NCBI GenBank assembly: GCA_905372565.1
Contig: CAJPPK010000009.1
Location: 1 to 58,509, forward strand
Direction of reading: 5' to 3'
DNA from: an uncultured Porphyromonas sp.
GTDB lineage: Bacteria > Bacteroidota > Bacteroidia > Bacteroidales > Porphyromonadaceae
Length of the DNA: 58,509 nt
Both the position numbers and the translations under genes were made by a program. Positions 49,428-58,501 of this stretch are shown here, piece after piece. The notes below the pieces were generated by a model. The model made no database searches. It was not told the DNA's origin and saw nothing but the letters and a program-made list of their open reading frames with translations. Each line of letters starts with the position of its first letter. Positions within the stretch are counted from its first letter, which is position 1.

Positions 49428-49462
49428 AGCCTACCCCTGACCGAGCGTCACGAGTAGGCTTA
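49428..49462 (-). terminator. Terminator of the NlpE-like gene
   Basis: AAGCCTAC pairs with GTAGGCTT around a TGAC/GTCA inner stem. On the minus strand it is followed by TTTCG. It lies 32 bases after the stop. Confidence 0.88.
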
Positions 49463-49493
49463 TTCGATGCGGATAAACGCTATCCGCTATGGA

Positions 49494-49934
49494 TTACTTC
49501 TTAGCGAGATCGTACTGTGCAGCCAGTTCACCGGTAGGAAGTTCCTTGGTAGCCTGGTCGAGGAGAGTGATCTTGCCTTCTGAGACCTTATAGTAGGTCT
49601 CAAGGTTAGAAGAAGGAGTTACCAGCGTCAGGAGATCGCCTTCGAGACGGTAAAGACCGCTCTCATCCATAGGCTGAGCACCTTCCTTAGAGAACTCTTC
49701 ATGCTTCGTGTAAGTGCCATCAGCATTGAGCGTGATCGTCGTCTTAATAGACGTGTCAGCTCCAGGGATAGTACCTTCGTAGGTACCATAAACACCTTCG
49801 TTAGCAGCTGCTGGTTGTTCAGCTACTACCGTGCTGTCTTGTGCGATGCTGTCGGTTTGACCTTCAGCGCTCTTCCCCTGGCAGGAGGCAAGAGCCAGCG
49901 CCAGTACTGCGAAAGAAACAAATACTTTCTTCAT
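49494..49934 (-). CDS. NlpE-like small lipoprotein
   Basis: Lipoprotein of 146 residues: signal MKKVFVSFAVLALALASC with lipidated Cys18, a low-complexity Ala/Gln/Thr linker (about 19-46) and one compact beta-rich domain (about 47-140: GVYGTYEGTIPGADTS, TLNADGTYTKHEEF, GLYRLEGDLLTLV). This resembles the N-terminal domain of NlpE (copper resistance / surface-sensing lipoprotein), which is frequent in Bacteroidota. The frame stays open to 50054, but a promoter box (50013-50020) and the missing signal make the Met at 49934 the start. No CXXC is present, so a copper role is doubtful. Confidence 0.82.
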   Translation of the reverse strand: MKKVFVSFAVLALALASCQGKSAEGQTDSIAQDSTVVAEQPAAANEGVYGTYEGTIPGADTSIKTTITLNADGTYTKHEEFSKEGAQPMDESGLYRLEGDLLTLVTPSSNLETYYKVSEGKITLLDQATKELPTGELAAQYDLAKK

Positions 49935-50012
49935 TGTCGTACATTCTATTTTAAAGAGTGGATCTGATGGCGTCTGTACCTCACTATGGTCAGTCATCAC
50001 CAAATCCGGATG

Positions 50013-50020
50013 CAAACATA
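50013..50020 (-). promoter_or_regulatory. Bacteroidota-type -7 box for the NlpE-like gene
   Basis: Minus-strand TATGTTTG matches TAnnTTTG, with the transcript start near 50005 and a leader of about 70 bases. Confidence 0.62.
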
Positions 50021-50126
50021 CGAAAAAAACATATCTGTTGTTCTCTTGCATCAAATTTCTCTTTTATCTGTCCCTACATTTCACACAATCTCTCTGAAAA
50101 CGAGCAAGTAACATGAGCAAAAAATA

Positions 50127-50161
50127 AGGACACTACCTCCTCTCACGTAGGTAGTGTCCTT
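50127..50161 (-). terminator. Terminator of the SusC/SusD operon
   Basis: Perfect stem AAGGACACTACCT / AGGTAGTGTCCTT with a 9-base loop, followed on the minus strand by ATTTTTTGC. It lies 46 bases after the stop of the DUF4302 gene. Confidence 0.92.
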
Positions 50162-50207
50162 GGATTAATGGCCTCAGCATACCAGCTAAGGCTAGGTAAA
50201 AGTTCGA

Positions 50208-51479
50208 CTAATCTTGAGCAAAGCTGACCGGAGGCATCGCCATCATCCAATAGTTATCAGGATCAGCGATACTCCGAATGAACGAGTGCTCTTGCCCATC
50301 CTTAAAAGGATCGATCTTATACGGCCCATGGCTCACCAAAGACTCGATGAAGGTATCTAGAGCATCATGCACATAGAACCAAGGCAAGCCATCCTGAATA
50401 ATGCGCGTCACATGGAACTGCAATGGCTCACCATACACAGCCGTATAGTCTAGATAATAGTGACTAAACCGATAGAAGCTAGGCGATAGATCAATGTAAA
50501 GCCCTATGGATGGCATCCAGTCAGAGGATCGACCTAGATAGACATTGGAGTCAAATGTCCCAGGGTAATATGTATTACTCTGGATCTGGCTAAGCTGATT
50601 AAAGACGGCATAGGCACTCGTACCCGTTGTGTCTGCACTATTGATAAATCGAGTAATCACGTAGTCTCGGGTGAAGTCATAGCGTCCTCTGAAGAGTTTA
50701 AGCGTTTGCTTACCATCTGCGGTCTGCATAGCACTCTTATCTTCATTCAGCACCAGCTCGGAGAGCGTTTCCCCTCCAATGGTCAATGACTTCAAGAGGC
50801 GTAGTCCTCGATCAGAGAAGGTAATCGGGATCAACTCCTTCTTATCGCCATAGCGTACCCAAAGCTTATGTGCAAAGCCAAAGATCGAAAGAGCAACCTC
50901 TGTTCCGCCAAGTGTAAGGGGAGCCAATGCTTGCCCTTGCAGGGTCTTACGCATTGCCTTGACTTGCTGGAGATAAGTCGCAGGATCCTTATCTAGACGT
51001 ACGAGTGTTTGGATAGCTCCAGTACGTCCACCACGTACCGTGATCGTCCGCTGGTCAGAGCTAATCTGCTGTATGATGAAGTCTGAATCCCCATTGTATG
51101 AATCCGGCAACCCCCAGTAAGGATCAGAGTAGCGATGTAGACGATAGTTATACGTATCAAAGGTGAGACGTATCCCTCCATTCTGAGAGAAGTGATAAGT
51201 CGAGTTCAGCTCTGTCTCATCATCTTCTGATCGCATGGTGACAGCATAGCTGTCCTTGAACTTCACCACGATGGCTCGGCCTCCATATCGACCTCCATCG
51301 GGCATGAGTGTCAGGAGCCAGCCCTGCTCACTAGAGCATAGGAGATCCTGAAGATCCTGAGTTGATCGAGATATGACCGTCGAGGGATACTGATCCCCCT
51401 CGGGCATATCTTCATACTGCTTACACGAGACCCCCAGCACCAGGAGAGCAATGAGGGCAAAAATACGATCGTAGCGCAT
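50208..51479 (-). CDS. DUF4302-type lipoprotein of a SusC/SusD operon
   Basis: Exported lipoprotein of 423 residues: signal with lipobox LGVSC (Cys about 19). I recognise the DUF4302 family, which accompanies SusC/SusD pairs together with the zinc-metallohydrolase lipoprotein; function unknown. The N-terminus after the signal has the characteristic DLQDLLCSSEQGWLLTLMPD (about 42-61) and PDGGRYGGRAIVVKF. It is the last gene of the operon 57110-50208, 2 bases after the stop of the zinc lipoprotein gene. Likely a surface or periplasmic accessory for substrate capture. Confidence 0.82.
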   Translation of the reverse strand: MRYDRIFALIALLVLGVSCKQYEDMPEGDQYPSTVISRSTQDLQDLLCSSEQGWLLTLMPDGGRYGGRAIVVKFKDSYAVTMRSEDDETELNSTYHFSQNGGIRLTFDTYNYRLHRYSDPYWGLPDSYNGDSDFIIQQISSDQRTITVRGGRTGAIQTLVRLDKDPATYLQQVKAMRKTLQGQALAPLTLGGTEVALSIFGFAHKLWVRYGDKKELIPITFSDRGLRLLKSLTIGGETLSELVLNEDKSAMQTADGKQTLKLFRGRYDFTRDYVITRFINSADTTGTSAYAVFNQLSQIQSNTYYPGTFDSNVYLGRSSDWMPSIGLYIDLSPSFYRFSHYYLDYTAVYGEPLQFHVTRIIQDGLPWFYVHDALDTFIESLVSHGPYKIDPFKDGQEHSFIRSIADPDNYWMMAMPPVSFAQD

Positions 51480-51481
51480 AG

Positions 51482-52402
51482 TTAGTATCCTGAGGGGTAT
51501 TGGGTGAAGTCCATCGTGGAGATCTTCACTAGACGGCGCTGAGCTTCAGCCTTGATACTGTCTAGATCGGTGGAATACTCCGAGCGGAGGTATTCCTTCA
51601 AGATCTCTAGTTTACGCTCGATGATCTGTCTACCAGTCATCGTTGCCTCAGGGCGGTTCTTCCCTTCAGCCGCTTTCAGTCTAGCCTGCCAGGCTTCATC
51701 CGTATCGAGGATATAGATAGAGAAGAGCTCAGCAAAGTCTTCATCGGAGTCGGTGCTACCATAGTCACTGACGAAGCCAGCATAATCAGATCGACGATTG
51801 GTACGCCACCAGTAGGAGAAGGCGTCCTGACGCTGATACTCTAGCGCTGAGAGACGATTGAACTCGGCCGGATAGGCTCGCTCTTCATGAAGCGTATGTG
51901 CTGACTCATGATAAAGCGTACTAATGTAGTCATCACGCGTCGTCTGAAGATCAGATACATCCAGCTCATTGATCTTGTAGATCCAGATCTCTCCCTGTGG
52001 AGCAGCCCCTAGCATACGTCGGTCCATACCATAGCCCGAAGAGCCAAAGAGATTCAAACTCTTCACCGTATGAGTCTGCAGGTAACCCTCGGGAGCAGCG
52101 ACCGCATAGACCTGAAAGAAAGCATAGTCAATAAGATTGAGATACTCAAGAGCCTTCGCCTCCGTAATAGGAGCTAGGAGGAATCGACTATCGGTAGCCT
52201 TCTGGTCCCAGGTATAAGTAATGTTTACATTATACTGCTTGGCGAAGAGGCGCTCGATATAGCGCTGCAGGCGAGGCATCGAGCTGACATCAGGAGTCGT
52301 ATAGACCGCTCTATCGGAGCGAGGGGAATCTAATTCTGATGAGCACCCTATAAGACTCCCTAAGCCCATGGCTAGGAGCAGGGGGATGAATAGCTTATTC
52401 AT
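51482..52402 (-). CDS. Zinc metallohydrolase-like lipoprotein associated with SusC/SusD
   Basis: Lipoprotein of 306 residues: lipobox GSLIGC (Cys about 20) and a metallopeptidase-type zinc motif HESAHTLHEE (HExxH, about 166-175) within a gluzincin-like domain; a likely third ligand region is DEDFAELFSIYI (about 217-228), with Glu about 45-50 residues downstream of the HExxH. It belongs to the substrate-import-associated zinc metallohydrolase lipoproteins found only beside SusC/SusD genes. It might cleave a protein or glycopeptide at the surface. It is 14 bases after SusD and 2 before DUF4302. Confidence 0.85.
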   Translation of the reverse strand: MNKLFIPLLLAMGLGSLIGCSSELDSPRSDRAVYTTPDVSSMPRLQRYIERLFAKQYNVNITYTWDQKATDSRFLLAPITEAKALEYLNLIDYAFFQVYAVAAPEGYLQTHTVKSLNLFGSSGYGMDRRMLGAAPQGEIWIYKINELDVSDLQTTRDDYISTLYHESAHTLHEERAYPAEFNRLSALEYQRQDAFSYWWRTNRRSDYAGFVSDYGSTDSDEDFAELFSIYILDTDEAWQARLKAAEGKNRPEATMTGRQIIERKLEILKEYLRSEYSTDLDSIKAEAQRRLVKISTMDFTQYPSGY

Positions 52403-52416
52403 AGTAGGTGCATGGA

Positions 52417-54015
52417 TTATTTAGTCGGATTAGGACGAATGGAGAGCGTGACAGACTGATCAGGCAGAGCTATAGCTTGCCGTGGGTCACGTCCTGGCAG
52501 TTGATCCTGAACAGAGTAGGTACCATTATTATTCACTCGGCGATAGACCGTGATACCATAGCGCTTTACATCCTGCCAGCGAAGCCCCTCATGCAGGGTA
52601 AGGATACGTCGACACTGCAGGAGATGCTGTAGCAGAGCATTCTCCTCTTCAGATGCGATCGTGAAGTGTGGCTGGAAGCTCTTGCGTAGTGAACCACGCG
52701 ACTCTGAGTCGTAGGAGAGCGCATTGTAGTGCTTGACCACCTCGGCCAGCGTGAAGGTCTTCTGACGAGCAGTACTACCATCCTTATCATTAAGGTAGGC
52801 AGAAGTCCAAACATTGAGGTCTGCAAGGGCACTCTGATAGTGGGCGCTCCCCTTGTGGATCTTAGCCTCAGCACGCACCATCAGCGTTTCATCCGTCGTA
52901 AAGGGTATCTCAAAGCTCTTATAGGAGTCACTAGGGAAGCTGGGGAGCTTGGGCTGGACCGTCTTATTGATATTCTTCTCTGTATAGATGAAGGGTTGGA
53001 ACCAATAGGCATCCTGTCGTCCCCAGATATTCTTGGCAAAGAGTGTCTCAATACGAGTGAGGTACTGTGACTGCGTCAAGCGTGTATTGCTGTAGGTCGT
53101 CCCTCCTGTGGTCTGCCCAACGTAGTTCGTTTGGCGCAAGATCGCCATAAGGTTTGCCTTGTTGGTGAGATCATAGTAGTGGAGGGCATAGGCGGCATCT
53201 GTACGTGGTGTCGTCGTAAAGGACTTCCAGTCACGTATCATAGTGGCAGCATTGCCCCCCAAGACCTTATCGGCATACTCGATCGCCTTATCCCACTTCT
53301 GATAGTAGAGATAGAAACGTGCCGCGAAAGCATAGGCGGCAGGAGCAGAGAAGTGGAACTTCTTCTTTTCCTCGGGATACACGACATAGGACTCCACGAG
53401 AGGAATACCCGCAGTTAGATCAGCCTCGATCTTGGCATATGTCTCAGCTACGGTACCACGAGGATAGTCGGGCTGAAGGCGAGTGACCGGTTCTAGGAGA
53501 TAGGGGATACCGAGATCCTTATCTGCGGTAGTCGGGTCGTAAGCTAGCGAGAAGACAGATACTAGCTGGAAGTGTGCCCAAGCACGAGCTAGCAAGGCTT
53601 CACCTCGGCATGCCTTGACGAGATCACTCTCCTGATCAGACAGCTGATCGAGAGCTCTTAGCGCAGTATTGGCATGCAGTATGGCATTATAGTTCCCTTC
53701 CCAGATCTGATAGGGAGAGTCATAATAACCATCTGAATTGAGGATCTTCTTCCAGTAAGCTGCCCCGACACTAAACTGATTCCCATACGGGTGATCAAGT
53801 CCATCATCCTGTACATTGTCCGAAGCCAGCTCGAGAAGATAGGTCGGAGACTTCGTGGAGTAAGCTGCGGGTAGCAGGGCACGGATCTTCTCTGGTGTAT
53901 CCAGCTCGACCAAATCAGACCGAGGATTTTCATCCAAGAAGCTGTTACACGCTACTAGGCTCAGCGAGGCGATAGCTAGAAGTGCCCCTTGCTGAAGAGA
54001 GGTTAGGATTCTCAT
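52417..54015 (-). CDS. RagB/SusD family nutrient-binding outer-membrane lipoprotein
   Basis: Surface lipoprotein (532 residues) that forms the lid of the SusC channel. Signal with lipobox LVAC (Cys about 23), followed by NSFLDENPRSDLVELDTPEK (about 24-43), typical of SusD. The TPR helices include ALLARAWAHFQLVSVFSLAYDP (about 141-162), the classical RAxxYFxLxxxFG region. The C-terminal GLRWQDVKRYGITVYR is the usual end motif. It lies 26 bases after susC. The ligand is unknown; neighbours with a protease-like lipoprotein suggest a peptide or glycopeptide. Confidence 0.93.
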   Translation of the reverse strand: MRILTSLQQGALLAIASLSLVACNSFLDENPRSDLVELDTPEKIRALLPAAYSTKSPTYLLELASDNVQDDGLDHPYGNQFSVGAAYWKKILNSDGYYDSPYQIWEGNYNAILHANTALRALDQLSDQESDLVKACRGEALLARAWAHFQLVSVFSLAYDPTTADKDLGIPYLLEPVTRLQPDYPRGTVAETYAKIEADLTAGIPLVESYVVYPEEKKKFHFSAPAAYAFAARFYLYYQKWDKAIEYADKVLGGNAATMIRDWKSFTTTPRTDAAYALHYYDLTNKANLMAILRQTNYVGQTTGGTTYSNTRLTQSQYLTRIETLFAKNIWGRQDAYWFQPFIYTEKNINKTVQPKLPSFPSDSYKSFEIPFTTDETLMVRAEAKIHKGSAHYQSALADLNVWTSAYLNDKDGSTARQKTFTLAEVVKHYNALSYDSESRGSLRKSFQPHFTIASEEENALLQHLLQCRRILTLHEGLRWQDVKRYGITVYRRVNNNGTYSVQDQLPGRDPRQAIALPDQSVTLSIRPNPTK

Positions 54016-54041
54016 CGTCGTCGTATTTTCTTGGGAGGTGA

Positions 54042-57000
54042 CTAGATACCCACGGAGGCAGAGAAGATCAGTGAGTGGGGAGTGTAGCTGTAAGGCAAGG
54101 CTCCATTCAAGCGCTTATCTGAGTAGATCAGGAAGACATTAGACGCCTGTAGCTTGAAATCAACAGAGCTCATGAAGGTCTTACGTAGGAGATTCTTCGG
54201 TAGCGCATAGCTAAGCGATATGTCACGTAGCTGGACATAGTCTGTACGTGCGATACGAACATCCGAATGATTGTACGTATAGTAGGCGTAGTAGAGGTTC
54301 GGATTATTCAGACGCTGCTGTGCAGTAGGTAGGATGGGGACATTGGTACGCTCTTCGTCACCTGGTCGTAGCCAGCGACGATTAAACTCGTGTCCTAGTG
54401 CCTCGTAGTCGGAGTAGTAAGAGTTAAACATATCAGGTAGGCGACGGATCGCACCGAAGGAGTAAACGACATAGACACTGAACTTCACATTGCCCCAAGT
54501 AAAGCTATTATTCAATCCACCTTGGTCGGTCGGAGTGCGCGTCCCCGAGTACTTCAAGTAATCGAGGTTGGTCGTAGCACTGAAGTTGATATTATCCCGC
54601 TCGATCTGTCCACGATGATTATAGAACTGGGGGAACCCTTCTGATGAGAGCTTATAGAAGGGGATAGAGAAGACGGATGCTAGTGGATAACCCTCACGAG
54701 CTGACCCTGTCGAGCTAACCAACCCCGAGACGTCAGGGCGAGAATTCAGTCGAGTGACCTTATTCGTATTACGTGAGTAGGTGAAGGAGGTCGTCCAGGA
54801 GAACTTCTTCGTATGGATATTCTGCGTCGTTAGGGAGAGCTCTACCCCCTTAGCTTCCATCGAAGCCACATTCCCGTAAGGAGTGAAGAAACCACCTGTA
54901 CCTTGTGTATAAGCGACATCGACTAGATCACGCCCCTGGCGAGTAAACAGACTTAGCGAAGTAGATATGCGATCCTTGAGGAATCCGAAGTTTAGATTCC
55001 AGTTCAGCTCGTACATCTTTTCATAGGTCAGCTCATTATTTGCGGGCTCATTGATATAGAGCGAGGGTTCGGTCAGTTGATTGGGACGGAAGGGTAAGTA
55101 AGACTTGATCCGCTCCTGTGAGTTATAGACATAGGGCATGGTTCCAGTCATTCCGTAGGTCAGACGTGTAGAGAGCGAGGAGAGAGGACGTAGACTACGG
55201 AAGAAGGCTTCCTGACCAATATCCCAGCCCAGCGAAACGCTCCAGGTAGGCATCCAGCGGACTAGACGAGAGCGACCGAAGCGGTTAGTGCCTTCATAGC
55301 GGAGCGACCCATCCAGTGTATAGCGACCGAGGTAGCTATAGGAGAGCGTACCGAGGAAGGAGACATTGCGATCAATCGTCGTCGTACGGTTGTAATAGTT
55401 ACGATTCGAATCATGGAGCCAGTGGAAGAGCAGCGGATCGAAGGTGCTCAGCTGACCGAGGTTAAAGTTCACCCCATACTCCTGATCCCAGCCAGACTTC
55501 TCTCTTAGATTGTAGATATCAAAACCTCCGAGAGCAGTGAGTGTATGCTTGCCATCGAGGAAGCTATCACTATAGGAGAGTCTCCCCTGCAAATCAAAGC
55601 GTCTCGTAGAATATCCCTGAATCGTACGATACCCACCATCAGGCATCACGATGCGAGGCAGAGCATAGACATCATCTGCGGGCTTATAGAGGTAGCTGTT
55701 CTGGTCACGGATATAGCGATTACTCATAGCACGGAATCGCTCCGAGAGATTAGATTTCTCTGTACGTACGAACTCCGTCTGATTGCTATAGTACTGTACT
55801 GACCCCAGTAGCGAAGCACGTAGCTGGCGAATAGGCGTCCAGGCTAGTGAAGCCTGCAAGCGGAGGTTAATACCATCATCATCTCGGTAGTTCTCATTCA
55901 TCTCATCCTTAAGATTGAGCGGAGCATACTGGTAGAGATAATAGACCTCAGGATCCATGGTACGAGGCATCTTCGCAGCAGACTTGAGAGGCTCGAAGTC
56001 GCCACCATCGTGTGACTGGGTATAGGAGGCATTCACGATAGCCCCAAAGGTCCACTTGGGAGTCAGGCGGTAGGTGGTATTGAGATTGACGAAGTAATTC
56101 TTCTCATTCTGCACTTTGGCCCAACCTGGATCAAGTGTTGTCCCCAAGGAGACATAGTAGTTAGCCTTCTGTCCACCTGAAGAAAGAGCTATCGTATGCT
56201 GCTGGCGAATGCTGTGCTGGAAGAGCTCTTTGAACCAGTCTGTATTCCGATACTCTGCCTTCGAGAGATAGCGAGCACGTCCCTCGGCAGTATTCTCTTG
56301 TGCAAATTTCCCATTACGATAGCGGATCGTATTCTCATACATCAGCCCATAGACTCCATACTGCGTCTGCACCCTTAGGTTCGATGGGAGTAGGCTCCCA
56401 CCCTGCTCTAGCTCACGCAGGACAGACATATGATCCTGTGAATTCTGCACATTAAACTCACGGTAGGAGGGGATGAAGCGATAGGTGAGCTGGGTCGTGT
56501 AGGTGAAGCGATTCACTCCCTGCCCTGCACGACGTGTACGGACGGAGATGACCCCACCGATAGCTTGGTTCCCATACAAGGCCGTAGCCGAGGCATCCGT
56601 GATCACGGAGAAGCCCTCGATGTCACGCTCCGAGAGACCTGGCAAGGTAGCAGCGATGATACGCTTGGCATCAGGAGAACTAAGGTCAGCCGTATTGAAT
56701 GTACTATCCTGCTTGTAAACGACTCCATCGATGACCCAGAGTGGATAAGCCTTCGTCTTAATAGAAGTAGTCTGACGCATCGTCGTCACGGTAGTCTGCT
56801 GATGCTCCTCAGCATCCTCAAGCGTGATAGAGAGAGGTGTCGTAGAAGCGGGAGCTTCAGCCGTAGTCTTACCCTCAAGAGTAAAGACCAGGATGGATTT
56901 CTCTCCGACTTCTAGAGAGAACTTCCCCTCAGAGGAAGTAGTCGTGCGCTTGGAGTTGTCGAGCTTGACTGTCACAGCAACACCTGGCAAGGGGTTACCT

Positions 57001-57110
57001 CGGGAGTCAAGCACCGTACCTTTCACCAAGATCGTCTGAGCACAAACGGTTGCTACAGTACCTAGCACAAGGGCTAGCATAAGGAGCAAATTTCGTAGTC
57101 TTGTTACCAT
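54042..57110 (-). CDS. SusC/RagA family TonB-linked outer-membrane protein
   Basis: Outer-membrane channel (1022 residues) importing large nutrients with TonB energy. Signal peptide MVTRLRNLLLMLALVLGTVA ending TVCAQ, then a carboxypeptidase-regulatory-like domain (about 26-100), a compact plug (about 125-200, PLWVIDGVVY and ITDASATALYGNQAIGGVI) and a 22-strand-type barrel ending YTPHSLIFSASVGI. The plug seems shorter than in standard SusC, going from the regulatory domain to PLWVIDGV with little between. The frame is open to 57197, but the promoter box (57168-57175) lies inside, so the Met at 57110 is chosen. Confidence 0.93.
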   Translation of the reverse strand: MVTRLRNLLLMLALVLGTVATVCAQTILVKGTVLDSRGNPLPGVAVTVKLDNSKRTTTSSEGKFSLEVGEKSILVFTLEGKTTAEAPASTTPLSITLEDAEEHQQTTVTTMRQTTSIKTKAYPLWVIDGVVYKQDSTFNTADLSSPDAKRIIAATLPGLSERDIEGFSVITDASATALYGNQAIGGVISVRTRRAGQGVNRFTYTTQLTYRFIPSYREFNVQNSQDHMSVLRELEQGGSLLPSNLRVQTQYGVYGLMYENTIRYRNGKFAQENTAEGRARYLSKAEYRNTDWFKELFQHSIRQQHTIALSSGGQKANYYVSLGTTLDPGWAKVQNEKNYFVNLNTTYRLTPKWTFGAIVNASYTQSHDGGDFEPLKSAAKMPRTMDPEVYYLYQYAPLNLKDEMNENYRDDDGINLRLQASLAWTPIRQLRASLLGSVQYYSNQTEFVRTEKSNLSERFRAMSNRYIRDQNSYLYKPADDVYALPRIVMPDGGYRTIQGYSTRRFDLQGRLSYSDSFLDGKHTLTALGGFDIYNLREKSGWDQEYGVNFNLGQLSTFDPLLFHWLHDSNRNYYNRTTTIDRNVSFLGTLSYSYLGRYTLDGSLRYEGTNRFGRSRLVRWMPTWSVSLGWDIGQEAFFRSLRPLSSLSTRLTYGMTGTMPYVYNSQERIKSYLPFRPNQLTEPSLYINEPANNELTYEKMYELNWNLNFGFLKDRISTSLSLFTRQGRDLVDVAYTQGTGGFFTPYGNVASMEAKGVELSLTTQNIHTKKFSWTTSFTYSRNTNKVTRLNSRPDVSGLVSSTGSAREGYPLASVFSIPFYKLSSEGFPQFYNHRGQIERDNINFSATTNLDYLKYSGTRTPTDQGGLNNSFTWGNVKFSVYVVYSFGAIRRLPDMFNSYYSDYEALGHEFNRRWLRPGDEERTNVPILPTAQQRLNNPNLYYAYYTYNHSDVRIARTDYVQLRDISLSYALPKNLLRKTFMSSVDFKLQASNVFLIYSDKRLNGALPYSYTPHSLIFSASVGI

Positions 57111-57167
57111 AGTAGATCGCGACGCTTGCTTGTTAGTGTAGCTCCACCTCGAGGGCAGTAGCAGAAG

Positions 57168-57175
57168 CAAATATA
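57168..57175 (-). promoter_or_regulatory. Bacteroidota-type promoter of the susC operon
   Basis: Minus-strand TATATTTG matches TAnnTTTG. The transcript start near 57161 gives a leader of about 50 bases before the ATG at 57110 and rules out the longer frame. Confidence 0.65.
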
Positions 57176-57609
57176 AGTAAAAGGGTGAGCGTTTCATAAA
57201 AATAAGCCCACCCAGCTACTTCTTATTACTTTTAAATAAATCAAACCCTTTTTAATTAAACCATTACACCCCTATCAGAGCTATATCTTAAAATAGATAT
57301 AGCCACTGGAAAAACTTCCCAACACAAGACCAGCTCCCTAAAAACTCTATCCCAAAATTTCCTCCTCATCGGCATCGCCCATCCCCTCATATCAAGGAAA
57401 AGGCACAGATAAGAAGGAAGGCTATCTATCCCCATTCCGACAGCAAACATTCCTGAGACAGGGAGATCTCTACCAGGTCACAAGAGGATAGCTCCCTCCC
57501 TAGATACTGCCGGATCAATTCTCCCTAAGAGCACCTAAAGCTCCGCTCTACTAAACAACTTACGAAGTAATTAAATGCTCCTTTGAGCTAGCTTCATCAG
57601 CCTCGATGC

Positions 57610-57701
57610 TTTAGGTATATTGTGGCTGCACAGTTAGGTATATTCTAATCCATGGGTTGGGTATATAGTAACTCACCGGTTAGGTATATTGCGATCATTC
57701 C
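57610..57701. repeat. Array I: four 23-bp units, GTTAGGTATAT type
   Basis: Units start at 57610, 57633, 57656 and 57679, exactly 23 bp apart: heads TTTAGGTATAT, GTTAGGTATAT, GTTGGGTATAT, GTTAGGTATAT. The variable parts begin TGTGGC, TCTAAT, AGTAAC and TGCGAT, partly the same subtypes as array A but in another order. TAGGTATATTGTGGCT (57612-57627) and GTATATTCTAA (57638-57648) are exact matches to array A. Confidence 0.85.
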
Positions 57702-57725
57702 CAGAAGTAGTCCACAAACAAGAAA

Positions 57726-57759
57726 AGCCCTCTTCCTCGATAACTCGAAGAAAAGGGCT
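57726..57759 (-). terminator. Leftward terminator with no visible gene
   Basis: AGCCC pairs with GGGCT, with TCTTC/GAAGA and CTCGA/TCGAG-type inner pairing. On the minus strand it is followed by TTTTCTTG. No gene that ends here is visible on the minus strand. Confidence 0.75.
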
Positions 57760-58465
57760 CTCCATCAAATCACCCAGCTATATGACTAGGCTCGAAAATC
57801 TATATGCACCGGATACTCAGGACTGTTTACGACTCGTCCCCAGCTAACCGACCAAGTCGCATCCTCAGACTCCAGGGATCAGCAGACTAGCTAGAGATAC
57901 ATCGAAGAAAGAAAGCATCCGGCACGATCAAACAAGAGGACAGAGGCTAGATAGACAGAAATAGTGGAAAATCCAGCAGCACCTCGCTAGGATATAGGGA
58001 GCCTTAACTAAAAGAAGCAAGGAAGTATACTTATAGTACAGCGCTAATAGCTACGAGAACAGATAGGTAGAGTGTATAGTATCTACTTTCAGAAATCAGC
58101 AGCTTCCACACCAGGATACAAGTCTTCACCGTCACAGAGCCTGCAAGAGAGCTCCATTTCTCCTCTCCCCATTAACACACGCTTGAAGTAACAGCTCCTC
58201 GAAGTAAGGCCTGATAGATCTAGTCCTACCCTCCGTCCCCATTCCTATCATCTGTACAGATAAACACAGGCTAATCATACAGGCAATTCATAAGGGATCG
58301 CTCCTTCTACTCCACAATCATCGTTCTACTCTAGCGGTATCGTTAGCTAGCTTAGCAGGGGTATCCGCAGAACAAAGCTATCCAAGCACACCCTCACTAG
58401 CGGTAGCCATATCCTCGTAGCTATCTCACGACTAGCTCGTACTCTTCGGGTAGCCATATAACAGA

Positions 58466-58501
58466 TTTGGGTGTCCCAAGCATACGCTCAGAACACCCAA
58501 A
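58466..58501. terminator. Hairpin at the right edge, possible terminator of a gene outside the window
   Basis: TTTGGGTGT pairs with ACACCCAAA around an 18-base loop. There is no strong T run on either side. Confidence 0.5.

Noticed and set aside
57111..57197. Longer N-terminus for SusC
   Set aside because: A TATATTTG promoter box at 57168-57175 lies inside it, and a proper signal peptide starts at 57110.
57256..57450. A 64-codon minus-strand frame upstream of susC
   Set aside because: No homology-like features, no promoter box; the length is expected by chance in this stretch.
58332..58455. A tenth array at the right edge with TAGC/TATCC motifs
   Set aside because: Motif spacings of 21, 22, 23, 20, 15 and 18 bp are too irregular to call by eye; mentioned in the gap description only.
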